Source of the DNA: Natrinema salinisoli
GTDB lineage: Archaea > Halobacteriota > Halobacteria > Halobacteriales > Natrialbaceae
Reading direction: 5' to 3'
Assembly: GCF_020405205.1 (NCBI RefSeq)
Contig: NZ_CP084469.1
Location: forward strand, 1,860,001 to 1,924,000
Length of the DNA stretch: 64,000 nucleotides
Part shown: positions 34,296-43,020 of the stretch, in pieces
How the letters are laid out: the number at the start of each line of letters is the position of its first letter
Position numbering within the stretch: the first letter of the stretch is position 1
Notes under the pieces: generated by a model
Told to the model about the DNA's origin: nothing
Database searches by the model: none
The model's input: only the letters and a program-made list of their open reading frames with translations
Made by a program: the position numbers and the translations under genes

Positions 34296-35672
34296 ATGAG
34301 CCTCGAGCAGGCTGAATCGGACGAGGCGGCCGATCCGCTCGACCCGGTGCGGCAGTTCGTGGCGCTCGAGCGCGACGTGCTCGTCCTGTCGGCGGCGATG
34401 TTCGCCTTCAGTCTCGGGTTCCAGATGACCAACCGATACATGGCGGAGTATCTGTCGGCTCTGGGCGCGTCGGCGGTTGTCATCGGCCTGTTCGGCTCGT
34501 TCGGGAACGTCATCAGCGCAGTCTACCCCTATCCCGGCGGGGCGATCTCGGACCGGATCGGCTCGCGGTACGCGCTGACCGCGTTCGGTCTCTGTTCGAC
34601 GGTCGGCTTCGGGATCTGGCTGGTTGCCCCCGCGTTCAGGGACGTCGCGGTCGGCCCGATCTCGCTGGCCGTCGTCGCGGTCTTCGTCGGCCTGATTCTC
34701 GCACAGGCCTGGAAGTCGTTCGGACTCGGGGCCACCTTCGCCATCGTCAAGCAAGCGGTGCCGCCCTCGCAACTGGCCGCCGGCTTCGCGAGCACCGAGA
34801 CGTTCCGCCGGACGGCGTTTCTCGTCGGCCCGCTGCTCGCCGCCGCGCTCTTCTACCCGTTCGGCTCGAGCGACGGCGCGATCGTCACCGCGTTTCAGCT
34901 GATCTTGCTCGTCGCGATCGCCTTCGGCGTCCTCGGAACGATCGTCCAGCACGTTCTCTACAGGGCGGACGAGGACAGCGTCGGAAAGGAGTTCGAAGGC
35001 ATCACGCAGCTGTTCGCCGAGCTCCGGGCGATGCCCGCGGAACTCCGGCCGCTGCTGGTCGGCGACACGCTCGTTCGGTTCGCCAACGGCATGGTCTACG
35101 TCTTTTTCGTCATCGTCGTCACCCGGTTTCTCGAGGTTGGGCTCACCCTTTCGGTTCCAGGAATCGGTACCGTCTCCCTCTCCCCGCAGTCGTACTTCGG
35201 GATCCTGCTGGGGATCGAAATGCTGGTTGCGCTGGTGACGATGATTCCAGCTGCCAGAGTCGCCGAACGGATCGGTCTCAAGCCGATCGTCGCACTGGGC
35301 TTTGCAGTCTATGCGGTCTTTCCGGTTCTGTTGATCAACGCACCCGAGGATGCCGCCGTCCTCGCGGGTCTCTTTGCATTTTCGGGGCTGCGGTTCGCGG
35401 GATTGCCCGCGCACAAAGCGCTGATCGTCGGCCCCGCCGAGCTGGGTGCCGGTGGCCGGGTGACGGGGGCGTACTACCTCCTGCGGAACGTGATCGTCAT
35501 CCCGAGCGCCGCGCTCGGCGGGCTCCTGTGGGGTGGCTTTTCGAACCCGGTGACCGGTACCGAACTGTTCGCCGGCGATCCGACCGCGGCGTTCACCGTT
35601 GCGACCGTCATCGGCCTGGTCGGGACGGCCTACTTCCTGCTGTTCGGGACGGAGTTCGAGGCCTATCAGTAG
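34296..35672 (+). CDS. Major facilitator superfamily transporter
   Basis: 458 residues from the ATG at 34296; TATA-like 'AAATTTC' about 30 nt upstream. Around 12 hydrophobic helices. The loop 2-3 motif appears as 'YPYPGGAISDRIGSRYAL', an MFS motif A variant, and a central cytoplasmic loop holds 'KEFEGITQLFAELRAMP'. Substrate cannot be told from the sequence. A long upstream extension in the same frame overlaps DUF502 antisense and is rejected. Confidence 0.85.
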   Translation: MSLEQAESDEAADPLDPVRQFVALERDVLVLSAAMFAFSLGFQMTNRYMAEYLSALGASAVVIGLFGSFGNVISAVYPYPGGAISDRIGSRYALTAFGLCSTVGFGIWLVAPAFRDVAVGPISLAVVAVFVGLILAQAWKSFGLGATFAIVKQAVPPSQLAAGFASTETFRRTAFLVGPLLAAALFYPFGSSDGAIVTAFQLILLVAIAFGVLGTIVQHVLYRADEDSVGKEFEGITQLFAELRAMPAELRPLLVGDTLVRFANGMVYVFFVIVVTRFLEVGLTLSVPGIGTVSLSPQSYFGILLGIEMLVALVTMIPAARVAERIGLKPIVALGFAVYAVFPVLLINAPEDAAVLAGLFAFSGLRFAGLPAHKALIVGPAELGAGGRVTGAYYLLRNVIVIPSAALGGLLWGGFSNPVTGTELFAGDPTAAFTVATVIGLVGTAYFLLFGTEFEAYQ

Positions 35673-35773
35673 CGGCTGGCTGTCGGCATCCGTCAAAACG
35701 TATCGATCGTCGGTCCACTCACGGGCGGTTTGTACCGTCTACAGCCCGAATTCCGGTTGCATCCTACTGAGGG

Positions 35774-37303
35774 TCACAGGAACAGCCGGTAGTAGTACGG
35801 ACTGACGAACCCCTCGATGAGCGCCGCGATCGCGAGCAGCATGCCGACCCCGACGAGCACCCAGAAGGCCCGCTCGAGCGCGTCCGCGAGATCCGTTCGT
35901 CTGGCACGGCCATCCCACGTCCGCCAGGCGGTCACGCCGACGGAGATGCCGAGCGCGCTGGCGATCAGGATCGCCGGAATCTCGATGATACCGTGGGGAA
36001 CGACGAAGGCGACGAGTTCGACGGGATCGACCTCGAGACGGGCGGTCGCACCCAGGAAGACGCCGTTGAATAGCAACGAGACGATCGCCGGGAGGACGAG
36101 TGCGATCCCGGCGTACGCCGTCAGGAGTGCGACCAGCCAGTTGTTGCCGAACAGTTCGAGGGCCATCGCCGGCGGGAGCCAGCCCTCGAGTCGGCTCGCG
36201 ATCGACGCGTCGACGGCACCGACGAGGGGACCGGTGGCTACCCATCCAATCCAGAATCCGAGGAGGAGGAAGCCGACCGCGAGCGCGTGTAACCCCAGAT
36301 TCGAGCGGACGAACGCGCTCATCTCCGTCCAGCCGCGCCGGAGGCCGGCCCGGAACTGATCACGAAGCGACAGCGCCGGCGGTTCCGGCGGTGCCAGTCG
36401 ATCCCTGTAGCCGCAGTAGACGGCCGTCTTCAGTAGATCCAGGGCGGGAAGCACGACCAGTATCGAAAGCAGTGAGCCGATGGTAACGACATCGACGAGC
36501 GAGAGCAGACCGGTTATGCCGGCCACCGCACCCACCCCCACGAACGCGGCGATATAGTAGAAGAGGGCTTCGACCGGCTGTGAGCGGAGGAGTCCGGCGG
36601 CGTTCCGTACCGCTCCGAAGACGCCGGCATCGTCGACGACGATTGCGGCCGGTGCGAACGCGAACACCGCTCGAACGATGACGAGCAGAACGAACAGGAC
36701 GAGCGCTCCCAGGAGGGCGACCGGAAGCGTCAATACCGCCGTTACGGGTGCAAACGAGATCGAGCCGGCGAACAGTGCCGCACCGGAAACGACCAGCAGT
36801 AGTGTGCCGCTCCAGATCACCAATTCGAGAACGAACAGGCCGAGAAACCGGAGCCAATAGCGGCGGGCCCCCTCGAGACCGGCCACGAGCCCGCGGTTGT
36901 TTCGCAACCGACTGTAACAGGCTGCGAGCTGCCCCGCAGCGACGGCGGCGGACAGGACTGCGAAGAGCAGGACGCTCACGACGGCCGTCACGCCGAGGAG
37001 GGCGACGATTTCCGTCGTCAGTATCTGGTCGAAAATCGGCTCGACGTCGCTCAGGAATCGGTCGTACGCCTCGGGATCGGCGTTCGGATCCGTCGGTGGT
37101 GGGTCTAGTTCGGCGAGCTGTGCTCGAATCGAGTCCAGGCGGCCGCTCGTCGCGAGAAGCACGTAGGCGATCGCAATCGCGACGAACGGAACGACGCGGA
37201 CGATCGCGGTGATCGCAGCACCGAGAACGTACATCGGCAGGATGTCAGCCGGCCGACGACGAAGGACGGCGACGACGGCACTGACGTAATCTGACAGACT
37301 CAT
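35774..37303 (-). CDS. Stage II sporulation protein M-like membrane protein fused to an N-terminal membrane domain
   Basis: 509 residues. The C-terminal 190 residues carry the SpoIIM family pattern: 'SNLGLHALAVGFLLLG', 'PHGIIEIPAILIASALGISVG' and a final helix. The N-terminal 300 residues add about six helices, with 'SLSDYVSAVVAVLRRRPADILPMYVLG' at the start, resembling glycerophosphoryl-diester-phosphodiesterase-type membrane domains. SpoIIM-like proteins in non-sporulating archaea are of unknown role, possibly membrane remodelling. The fused form is longer than the usual 200-330 residues. Confidence 0.8.
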   Translation of the reverse strand: MSLSDYVSAVVAVLRRRPADILPMYVLGAAITAIVRVVPFVAIAIAYVLLATSGRLDSIRAQLAELDPPPTDPNADPEAYDRFLSDVEPIFDQILTTEIVALLGVTAVVSVLLFAVLSAAVAAGQLAACYSRLRNNRGLVAGLEGARRYWLRFLGLFVLELVIWSGTLLLVVSGAALFAGSISFAPVTAVLTLPVALLGALVLFVLLVIVRAVFAFAPAAIVVDDAGVFGAVRNAAGLLRSQPVEALFYYIAAFVGVGAVAGITGLLSLVDVVTIGSLLSILVVLPALDLLKTAVYCGYRDRLAPPEPPALSLRDQFRAGLRRGWTEMSAFVRSNLGLHALAVGFLLLGFWIGWVATGPLVGAVDASIASRLEGWLPPAMALELFGNNWLVALLTAYAGIALVLPAIVSLLFNGVFLGATARLEVDPVELVAFVVPHGIIEIPAILIASALGISVGVTAWRTWDGRARRTDLADALERAFWVLVGVGMLLAIAALIEGFVSPYYYRLFL

Positions 37304-37413
37304 ATTGGCCCCTAGAGTTCTTATTAGTTAAATCAACCCTCTTGGACTGAGCAACGTTCGTTCGATTACTGATCGGCCGACGGGTCCCGACTCACGTCAA
37401 TCGCGGTAGGCAG

Positions 37414-37584
37414 TTACGCTTTCGCGCCGGCGACGCCGCTGCCGATAGCCGCGCCACAGTCGTTGCACGCGACCAGATAGAACCGCTTCGAGGCCGCGAA
37501 GAAGCCGGTCGTTGCGTCCATCTCGACGAATTCGACGTCCGATTTCTCCGACAGCGTCGCCTCGCACTCGGGACAGTGAACCAT
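37414..37584 (-). CDS. Small zinc-ribbon-type protein, copy A (56 aa)
   Basis: 56 residues beginning MVHCPECEATLSEKSD. CPEC (4-7) and CNDC (41-44) form a rubredoxin-like knuckle pair. The region between, 'TTGFFAASKRFYLVAC', is shared with the neighbour copy B, with about 70% identity overall by eye. The last ten residues 'AIGSGVAGAKA' are Gly/Ala rich. Likely a metal-binding small protein; function unknown. Confidence 0.75.
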   Translation of the reverse strand: MVHCPECEATLSEKSDVEFVEMDATTGFFAASKRFYLVACNDCGAAIGSGVAGAKA

Positions 37585-37623
37585 ACGCCTCGTTATGATG
37601 AGGATATTATATTTCTTTTCCTC

Positions 37624-37809
37624 TCACACGGCACCGCCGCCTGCTTTCGCGCCTGCCACGCCGCTACCGATCGTCGCCCCGCAGGTGGCACAGGTGGCGA
37701 CGTAGAACCGTTTGGAGGCCGCGATGAATCCGGTCGTCGCCTCGGTTTCTACGAAGTCGATATCCGATTCCGCAGAGAGCGTCGCGTCGCACTCAGGACA
37801 ATGTACCAT
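37624..37809 (-). CDS. Small zinc-ribbon-type protein, copy B (61 aa)
   Basis: 61 residues from the ATG at 37809 (MVHCPECDATLSAESD), with CPEC and CATC knuckles, 'TTGFIAASKRFYVATC' and tail 'GSGVAGAKAGGGAV'. It lies 39 nt upstream of copy A in the same orientation, so the pair is a tandem duplication. A longer in-frame start upstream is not supported because similarity to copy A starts at this ATG. Confidence 0.75.
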   Translation of the reverse strand: MVHCPECDATLSAESDIDFVETEATTGFIAASKRFYVATCATCGATIGSGVAGAKAGGGAV

Positions 37810-37936
37810 ATCTCCAAACCGGTCGTTCATCCTGAAATTTCTTCCGCCGATCGCTTGCTCCGCGATACCAAATCGTGACCAACAATCGATCCAGCTCCTG
37901 CGCGAGACGATGACCATCGATACGGGACGCACCCAA

Positions 37937-38296
37937 TCACCGCGAATACGTCTCGAGGCGGCGAATTTTCCCGCCTTCGAGTTCGAAGAAGTCCGCGAAT
38001 TCGAAGAGGGTCCGCTCACCTTCGACGACGCGCCCGCGAACCGCGATCCGATTCCCGTCGGCGACCGTCGACTCCAGTTCGTGACTGGTATCGGGACTCG
38101 GGCGGTCCTCGGCCATGAATCGGACGAACGCCTCGCGGTTCTCGAACGTTCGATCCGGCCGGCGTTGGACGAACTCGGGGCGGAGGAGGGCCTCGAGTGC
38201 GTCGTAGTCGTGCTCGTCGAGCGCGTCGTAGTAGCGGCGGACGGAGGCGACCCCGTCGCTCCCCGACTCGTCGGCGGCGTTCGGCTCTGACTCCAT
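37937..38296 (-). CDS. NTF2/SnoaL-like protein
   Basis: 119 residues from the ATG at 38296 (MESEPN). After a 17-residue acidic start, '[31 protein letters not shown]' and '[19 protein letters not shown]' show the alpha-beta cone fold of nuclear transport factor 2/SnoaL-like proteins, commonly small-molecule isomerases, hydrolases or binding proteins. No context for substrate. Two further in-frame codons upstream could extend it by nine residues. Confidence 0.78.
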   Translation of the reverse strand: MESEPNAADESGSDGVASVRRYYDALDEHDYDALEALLRPEFVQRRPDRTFENREAFVRFMAEDRPSPDTSHELESTVADGNRIAVRGRVVEGERTLFEFADFFELEGGKIRRLETYSR

Positions 38297-38551
38297 ACGA
38301 GTGTCGTTCGTCGCCACGATCAAAAGTGTCCGACTTCGTCTCAGTCGTCGAGTGTTCCGTGTCGTCGGTTCCGCGGGGAGTCGTCCGGAGCAGACGGCGC
38401 TTCCCGATCGGCAGCACTGACGGCAACGCGTTCGGGGTCCGCTCGTGATTCGAACCCGCTGCTCGATCAGTGGCCGCCACGAGAGACGGTCCGTCCAGGC
38501 CCCGGCTCCGCGTTCCGCGTCCTTTTTGCTTGGCCGCTCTTAGGTCCCTTC

Positions 38552-39061
38552 GTGGAGTGTCACGTCTACTACGAGGGCGACGACGACCCCGAGAAGTGTA
38601 CCGCGCGTCGCCTCGAGAAGTTCGATAAGGCCACCCTCTACCGGTCGATGGGGCAGGTACCCTACGGGGTCGTTCTCAATCCGCACGCCGAGCAGGCGCT
38701 CTCCCCGGCCGACCTCGAGGAGGGGCTGGGAACGCTGGTCGCCCTCGATTGCTCGTGGGAATCCGCCGAGGAAGCGTCGTTCCAGATGCGCGGAATCCAC
38801 CGGGCGCTGCCGTTTCTCGTCGCCGCGAACCCCATCAACTACGGCCGTCCATTCCGGCTGACAACCGTCGAAGCCCTCGCCGGCGCGTGCTGCATCTCCG
38901 ACGAGTGGGACCGGGCCGAGGATCTCCTCGAACCGTTCCGCTGGGGCGAGACGTTTCTGACGCTCAACGAGGAGCCGCTGCGCCGGTACAGCGAGTGTGC
39001 GGACTCGAGCGACGTCGTCGCCGTCCAAGAGGATTACCTGGCCGACGAGGAAGACGAATAG
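38552..39061 (+). CDS. Tsr3-like rRNA aminocarboxypropyltransferase (DUF367)
   Basis: 169 residues from a GTG. Family motifs: '[16 protein letters not shown]', '[16 protein letters not shown]', '[14 protein letters not shown]', '[17 protein letters not shown]' and '[20 protein letters not shown]'. Tsr3 transfers the aminocarboxypropyl group from SAM to a pseudouridine of small-subunit rRNA. A TTTTTGCTT element about 30 nt upstream fits a leaderless start at this GTG. The ribosomal protein gene L40e follows in the same direction. Confidence 0.92.
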   Translation: MECHVYYEGDDDPEKCTARRLEKFDKATLYRSMGQVPYGVVLNPHAEQALSPADLEEGLGTLVALDCSWESAEEASFQMRGIHRALPFLVAANPINYGRPFRLTTVEALAGACCISDEWDRAEDLLEPFRWGETFLTLNEEPLRRYSECADSSDVVAVQEDYLADEEDE

Positions 39062-39105
39062 CGGCGGCGGGCAACCGCATCTGATCCCGCCGCTCGGATC
39101 ACAGC

Positions 39106-39114
39106 GATTATATG
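39106..39114 (+). promoter_or_regulatory. TATA box of the L40e gene
   Basis: GATTATATG, 22-30 nt before the ATG at 39136; predicts a leaderless mRNA. Confidence 0.5.
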
Positions 39115-39135
39115 CACCACGGGCAAAGGCGGGGT

Positions 39136-39285
39136 ATGGCCAAGTTCGACGCCGCTGAGAAACGGATGCTCGAGAAGATGATCTGCATGCGCTGTAACGC
39201 CCGCAACTCCAAGCGATCCAAGCGCTGCCGGAAGTGCGGCTACAAGAACCTTCGTCCCAAGGCGAAGGAACCCCGCGCCGCATAA
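39136..39285 (+). CDS. rpl40e: 50S ribosomal protein L40e
   Basis: 49 residues. Four-cysteine zinc motif 'CMRCNARN ... CRKCGYKN' and the basic sequence typical of archaeal L40e (free, not fused to ubiquitin as in eukaryotes). Begins [16 protein letters not shown]. Its own TATA box is 22-30 nt upstream. Length and composition are normal. Confidence 0.95.
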   Translation: MAKFDAAEKRMLEKMICMRCNARNSKRSKRCRKCGYKNLRPKAKEPRAA

Positions 39286-39401
39286 TCGACCGCTCGGTCG
39301 ACTTCTTTTCGACGTGGTGTTTGCGTCGTTGCACAACTATCAGTCGATCTGCTCGTCGAGAGCACCAGCAAGGAAGTCGGAGCCGACCGCGTCAGCCGAA
39401 A

Positions 39402-40013
39402 TCAGTCGTCAGGGTACTTCGGCTCTCGGTTCTCCGCCCGCTCGAGCGCCGTCGTGACGACGTCGCGGACGTCGCCGTGGAAGACGTCGCCGTGACCGGC
39501 GTACATGTGCTCGACGCTCTCGGGCATGCGCTCGAGGAGGTCTCGGATGCTCTCGATCAGTCGCTCACGCGACTGGCCGGCCATGTCGGTGCGGCCGAAG
39601 CTGCCGTAGTCGAAGGCCCCGTCGTCGTGGACGACCACGTCGCCGGAGAACAGCGTGGTCTCGGAGACGAGGGAGACGTGATCGTCGGCGTGGCCGGGCG
39701 TGTAGACGACGTCGAACGCCTCGTCACCGATCTCGACTGTGTCACCGTCGTCGAGTTCGTCCGTCCGCCTCGGGTGATCCGCGTACGCGTAGACATCGGG
39801 ATCGAACGCGTCGCAGACCGCCTCGAGCTGTGCGACGTGGTCACCGTGTTGGTGCGTCATGACGACGGCATCGAGTTCGTCGGTGTGGTCGCGTATTTCG
39901 TCGACGACGCCGTCCATTGCACCGGCGTCGACGAGCGTCGTCCGATCGCCGACGGCCAGATAGGCGTTGCAGGTGAACGTTTCCGCAGCCGCCGTGACGT
40001 GATGGACGTCCAT
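39402..40013 (-). CDS. MBL-fold metallo-hydrolase
   Basis: 203 residues from the ATG at 40013 (MDVHHVTA). Zinc ligands are visible in 'TLVDAG', 'VVMTHQHGDHVAQL' (H-x-H-x-D-H), 'VVYTPGHADDHVSLV', 'LFSGDVVVHDDGAF' and 'MYAGHGD'. This is the glyoxalase II-like layout of hydrolases of thioesters such as S-lactoyl conjugates, but no substrate can be fixed. An in-frame ATG 39 nt upstream exists. Confidence 0.87.
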   Translation of the reverse strand: MDVHHVTAAAETFTCNAYLAVGDRTTLVDAGAMDGVVDEIRDHTDELDAVVMTHQHGDHVAQLEAVCDAFDPDVYAYADHPRRTDELDDGDTVEIGDEAFDVVYTPGHADDHVSLVSETTLFSGDVVVHDDGAFDYGSFGRTDMAGQSRERLIESIRDLLERMPESVEHMYAGHGDVFHGDVRDVVTTALERAENREPKYPDD

Positions 40014-40231
40014 AGACGGACACTCGTCGGCCGGCGGCAAAAACGGTGCCATCGATATCGAGCGGGCGACCGGTCTCGGTGATGTCGCTCATCATCATAT
40101 AGCGGATTTCTTATATTCGAGGGGTGAAACACCTTCACTGAACCGTCTAGCCAACGTGATGGCTGTTTGGGAAACCCTAATAAACTGGTAACCATGGAAT
40201 TTTTCAACCGGAATCCCGTAGGGAACACCGT

Positions 40232-40408
40232 ATGGGTTTCGGGAGCTACGACGAATCCGAGCAACAGGAAGTCGACGCTGATTTTGACGACGACGATGCG
40301 GTCAAGTCGGGAGAGAACAGTCACGACGGAAGCATCGAGTTCGAAAACGGAGCGTCCAGCGACGAGTTGCTCGATCGGCTCAAGGAAATCAAAGACGAGA
40401 GCGACTGA
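40232..40408 (+). CDS. Small acidic haloarchaeal protein (DUF5786-like, 58 aa)
   Basis: 58 residues, very acidic: MGFGSYDESEQQ at the start and 'NGASSDELLDRLKEIKDE' at the end, the pattern of a conserved short haloarchaeal family (DUF5786). Probably a partly disordered protein with a short C-terminal helix. A TATA-like 'CTAATAAAC' lies about 50 nt upstream. Function unknown. The stop is 3 nt before the DUF99 gene, so the two are co-transcribed. Confidence 0.8.
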   Translation: MGFGSYDESEQQEVDADFDDDDAVKSGENSHDGSIEFENGASSDELLDRLKEIKDESD

Positions 40409-40411
40409 CGG

Positions 40412-41008
40412 ATGAAGTCCGGGGCGCGAGCGCTGGGTATCGCCGAATCGTACCGCGACGATCGTGACGATTACGGCGACCGTGACGACGATCGAAGGCG
40501 AAGCACGCTCGCGGGTGCCGTCGTTCGCGCCGACCGCGTCTGTGACGGACTCGCGTACGACTCCTGTCGCGTCGGCGGCACCGACGGGACTGCTACCGTT
40601 ATCGACCTGATCGACGGACTCGACCGTCCGGACGTCCGGTACGTCCTGCTCGGCGCTGTCGCTCCGGCGTGGTACAACTTCCTCGAGCTCTCGCGAATTC
40701 ACGAGGCGGTCGACCGACCGGTACTCGCCGTGACGTTCGAGGCGAGCGACGGCCTCGAAACCGGTCTCCGAGATGCGTTTTCGGGAGCCGAACTCGAAGA
40801 GCGCCTCGCGACCTATCGGGCGCTGCCCGAGCGCCGGGAACTGTCGATCGACGACGATACCGTTTACGTCAGGGCCGTCGGTCTCGAGCCCGCCGAGGCG
40901 GACGACGTCGTCCGCTCGTTCACGCTCGAAGGCGGTCGACCGGAGCCGATCCGGGTCGCGCGAATGGCTGCTCGAGCGGCGGATTCCTACGCGCGATCGT
41001 TCGAGTGA
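40412..41008 (+). CDS. DUF99 family protein (endonuclease V-like fold)
   Basis: 198 residues. 'KSGARALGIAES', 'LAGAVVRADRVCDGLAY', 'RYVLLGAVAPAWYNFLELSRIHEAVDRPVLAVTFEAS' and 'GLEPAEADDVVRSFT' are DUF99 blocks. The family is related to endonuclease V and is suspected to act on deaminated nucleic acid; the next gene is a uracil-DNA glycosylase, which fits a repair context. The N-terminus carries an unusual Asp/Arg-rich insert (DDRDDYGDRDDDRRR, about residues 16-30). Confidence 0.85.
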   Translation: MKSGARALGIAESYRDDRDDYGDRDDDRRRSTLAGAVVRADRVCDGLAYDSCRVGGTDGTATVIDLIDGLDRPDVRYVLLGAVAPAWYNFLELSRIHEAVDRPVLAVTFEASDGLETGLRDAFSGAELEERLATYRALPERRELSIDDDTVYVRAVGLEPAEADDVVRSFTLEGGRPEPIRVARMAARAADSYARSFE

Positions 41009-41102
41009 GCGCGGCTTGACGGAGCAGATGTCCTGCTGTTCGTGTAACGGCCGGCATCCGCATCCCGAAAGACGTAGGAGGCGACCGCCTGAGCCAACCA
41101 GT

Positions 41103-41699
41103 ATGGGAGAGATGGAAGACCTCTGTGTCACGGAGTGTACGCGCTGTCCGGCACTCGTCGACTCTCGCAGTCGGATCGTCAACGGAGCCGGACCCGAGGA
41201 CGCCGACCTCCTCTTCGTCGGCGAAGGGCCGGGTGCCAAGGAAGACGAACAGGGCGAGCCGTTCGTCGGCCGCAGCGGGACCGTCCTGAACGACGGGCTC
41301 CGCGACGTCGGCCTCGCGCGGGGCGACGTTCGCATCAGCAACTGCGTCCGCTGTCGCCCCCCGGAGAACCGCGATCCGAAAAAGGACGAGCTCGCGAACT
41401 GTCGGGGCTACCTCGAGCAGGAGATCGACCGGCTCGATCCGGAAGTGATCGTGACGCTGGGAAAGGTGCCGAGCGAGCACCTCCTCGAGCGATCGGTCGC
41501 GGTGACCAAGGAGGCGGGCACCCTCGAGGAGGTGCGGATCGACGGCACGCCGCGGCGACTGCTGATCTGCGTCCACCCGGCCGCGACGCTGTACGACCGC
41601 AGTCAGGAGGAGACGTTCGAAAACGCGCTCCAGCGGGCGGCCGATCTCGCGGGCGTCGACGACAGCGAGGGCGGACAGTCGCGGCTCGATGGCTTTTAA
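41103..41699 (+). CDS. Uracil-DNA glycosylase, type IV (iron-sulphur)
   Basis: 198 residues from the ATG at 41103. 'CTRCPAL' (C12, C15) and the later 'NCVRCRPPENRDP' and 'ELANCRGYL' supply the 4Fe-4S cysteines; 'LFVGEGPGAKEDEQGEPFVGRSG' is the uracil-binding motif and 'CVHPAATLYD' the C-terminal His motif. It removes uracil from DNA arising by cytosine deamination. About 94 nt after the DUF99 gene. Confidence 0.95.
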   Translation: MGEMEDLCVTECTRCPALVDSRSRIVNGAGPEDADLLFVGEGPGAKEDEQGEPFVGRSGTVLNDGLRDVGLARGDVRISNCVRCRPPENRDPKKDELANCRGYLEQEIDRLDPEVIVTLGKVPSEHLLERSVAVTKEAGTLEEVRIDGTPRRLLICVHPAATLYDRSQEETFENALQRAADLAGVDDSEGGQSRLDGF

Positions 41700-41780
41700 G
41701 CCGGACGCCGTGAACTCGCCGGGATGGTCCGGACAACCGTAGCACAAATGTTATGCTGTACTTGTCTGTATGGAATTATT

Positions 41781-42245
41781 ATGTCCCCGTCCGACGGTTC
41801 CCACGAGCCCCGCGATCCAGCATGGCGATACGGCATCTACACGTTCCCGATCGGACCGTTCTCGTTGGTAGCCTCCTACACTGGATTAAGCCTCTTCGTA
41901 CTGGCTGCTGACAGCGAGTCGCTCGGTATGGGACTGGCCTCCTTCGCCGTGGTCTTCCTCGGCGGCTGGCTCTCCTACCTGTTCGCCGCTATCGCCGCGG
42001 TGGCGCTACTCATGGACGCGCTCACGCTTCGAGACCATCCGGCGTGGACGCCGAACCCGTGGTTCGCCGGCGGACTCGCGCTCGTTCACTTCGCCGGGGC
42101 CGTGCTGGCGGTCCCGTATCTACTCTCGGTCCCGGCGATCGGGTACTACGTGTACCGGCGGCGACAGCACATCGGCAGCGGCGACGGCGGTAGCGGGCCC
42201 GGTCCGGTCGAACCCTCGGGCGATCGACCCCTACTCGAGTCGTAG
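41781..42245 (+). CDS. Membrane protein of unknown function, three to four helices
   Basis: 154 residues from the ATG at 41781; a TATA-like 'AATGTTATG' about 30 nt upstream supports this start over an earlier in-frame ATG. Hydrophobic segments at about 22-42, 50-85 and 98-122, then a Gly/Pro-rich tail of 30 residues. No family recognised; the 'Y.FP.GPFSLVASYTGL' start suggests a haloarchaeal orphan group. Confidence 0.6.
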   Translation: MSPSDGSHEPRDPAWRYGIYTFPIGPFSLVASYTGLSLFVLAADSESLGMGLASFAVVFLGGWLSYLFAAIAAVALLMDALTLRDHPAWTPNPWFAGGLALVHFAGAVLAVPYLLSVPAIGYYVYRRRQHIGSGDGGSGPGPVEPSGDRPLLES

Positions 42246-42295
42246 ACGATTGCCCGAATGGCAATTCACTTCAACTCGCCGCACCGAGTACGTGT

Positions 42296-42958
42296 ATGAG
42301 CACTGTTTCGTCCCCACAGGAGGAGTCCCTCGCGTCCGTCGTCATCGTCGACTACGGACTGGGGAACCTCCGCAGCGCCACCCGCGGTCTCGAGCGTGCG
42401 GGTGCCGACGTCGAGATCACCGACGATCCCGACGCCTTCGCCGCGGCCGACGGCGTCGTCCTGCCCGGCGTCGGCGCGTTTCGGGAAGGCGTCGAGAACG
42501 CCGATCCGCTTCGCGAGGACCTCCTCGAGGTGGCCGACAGCGGCACGCCCCTCTTCGGCATCTGCCTCGGGATGCAGATGCTGCTCACGACGAGCGAGGA
42601 AGGCGAAACCGACGGCGAGTCGGCCGTGCAGGGACTGGATCTGATCCCCGGAACCAACGTCCGGTTCGCCGAGGGCCAGAAGGTTCCGCACATGGGCTGG
42701 AACGAACTCGAGGTGCAGCGCGATCACCCGCTCGTCGAGGGTGTCGACGGGGACTACGCCTACTTCGTTCACTCCTACTACGCCGCCCCGGACGACGAGA
42801 CCGCGACGGTCGCGACGACCGACTACGAACGCGAGTTCCCCTCGATCGTCGCGAACGAGGAGGGCACCGTCTTCGGCACGCAATTCCACCCGGAGAAGAG
42901 CGGGGAGACGGGGCTACAGATCCTGCGGAACTTCGTCGAGATCTGCGCCGAGGAGTAG
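42296..42958 (+). CDS. hisH: Imidazole glycerol phosphate synthase, glutamine amidotransferase subunit
   Basis: 220 residues. Class I amidotransferase triad: C90 in 'LFGICLGMQMLL', H198 and E200 in 'GTQFHPEKSG'. 'VIVDYGLGNLRSATRGLERAG' is the HisH start. It supplies ammonia to HisF for histidine biosynthesis; hisF is not in the window, so the his genes are scattered here as in other haloarchaea. Confidence 0.96.
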   Translation: MSTVSSPQEESLASVVIVDYGLGNLRSATRGLERAGADVEITDDPDAFAAADGVVLPGVGAFREGVENADPLREDLLEVADSGTPLFGICLGMQMLLTTSEEGETDGESAVQGLDLIPGTNVRFAEGQKVPHMGWNELEVQRDHPLVEGVDGDYAYFVHSYYAAPDDETATVATTDYEREFPSIVANEEGTVFGTQFHPEKSGETGLQILRNFVEICAEE

Positions 42959-43020
42959 CACGACCGCGAACGGCCGACGAGAGTGAGCGGAGATGGACAT
43001 TCGACGGAACAACGGGTCCG

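Noticed and set aside
38440-38480. tRNA T-arm-like GGTTCGAATC on the minus strand
   Set aside because: The flanking bases do not form a 5-bp T stem and no acceptor, D or anticodon arm can be built around it.
39841-40098. 85-codon minus-strand frame overlapping the MBL gene start
   Set aside because: It lies mostly in another register of the MBL gene; the product turns Arg-rich after 30 residues.
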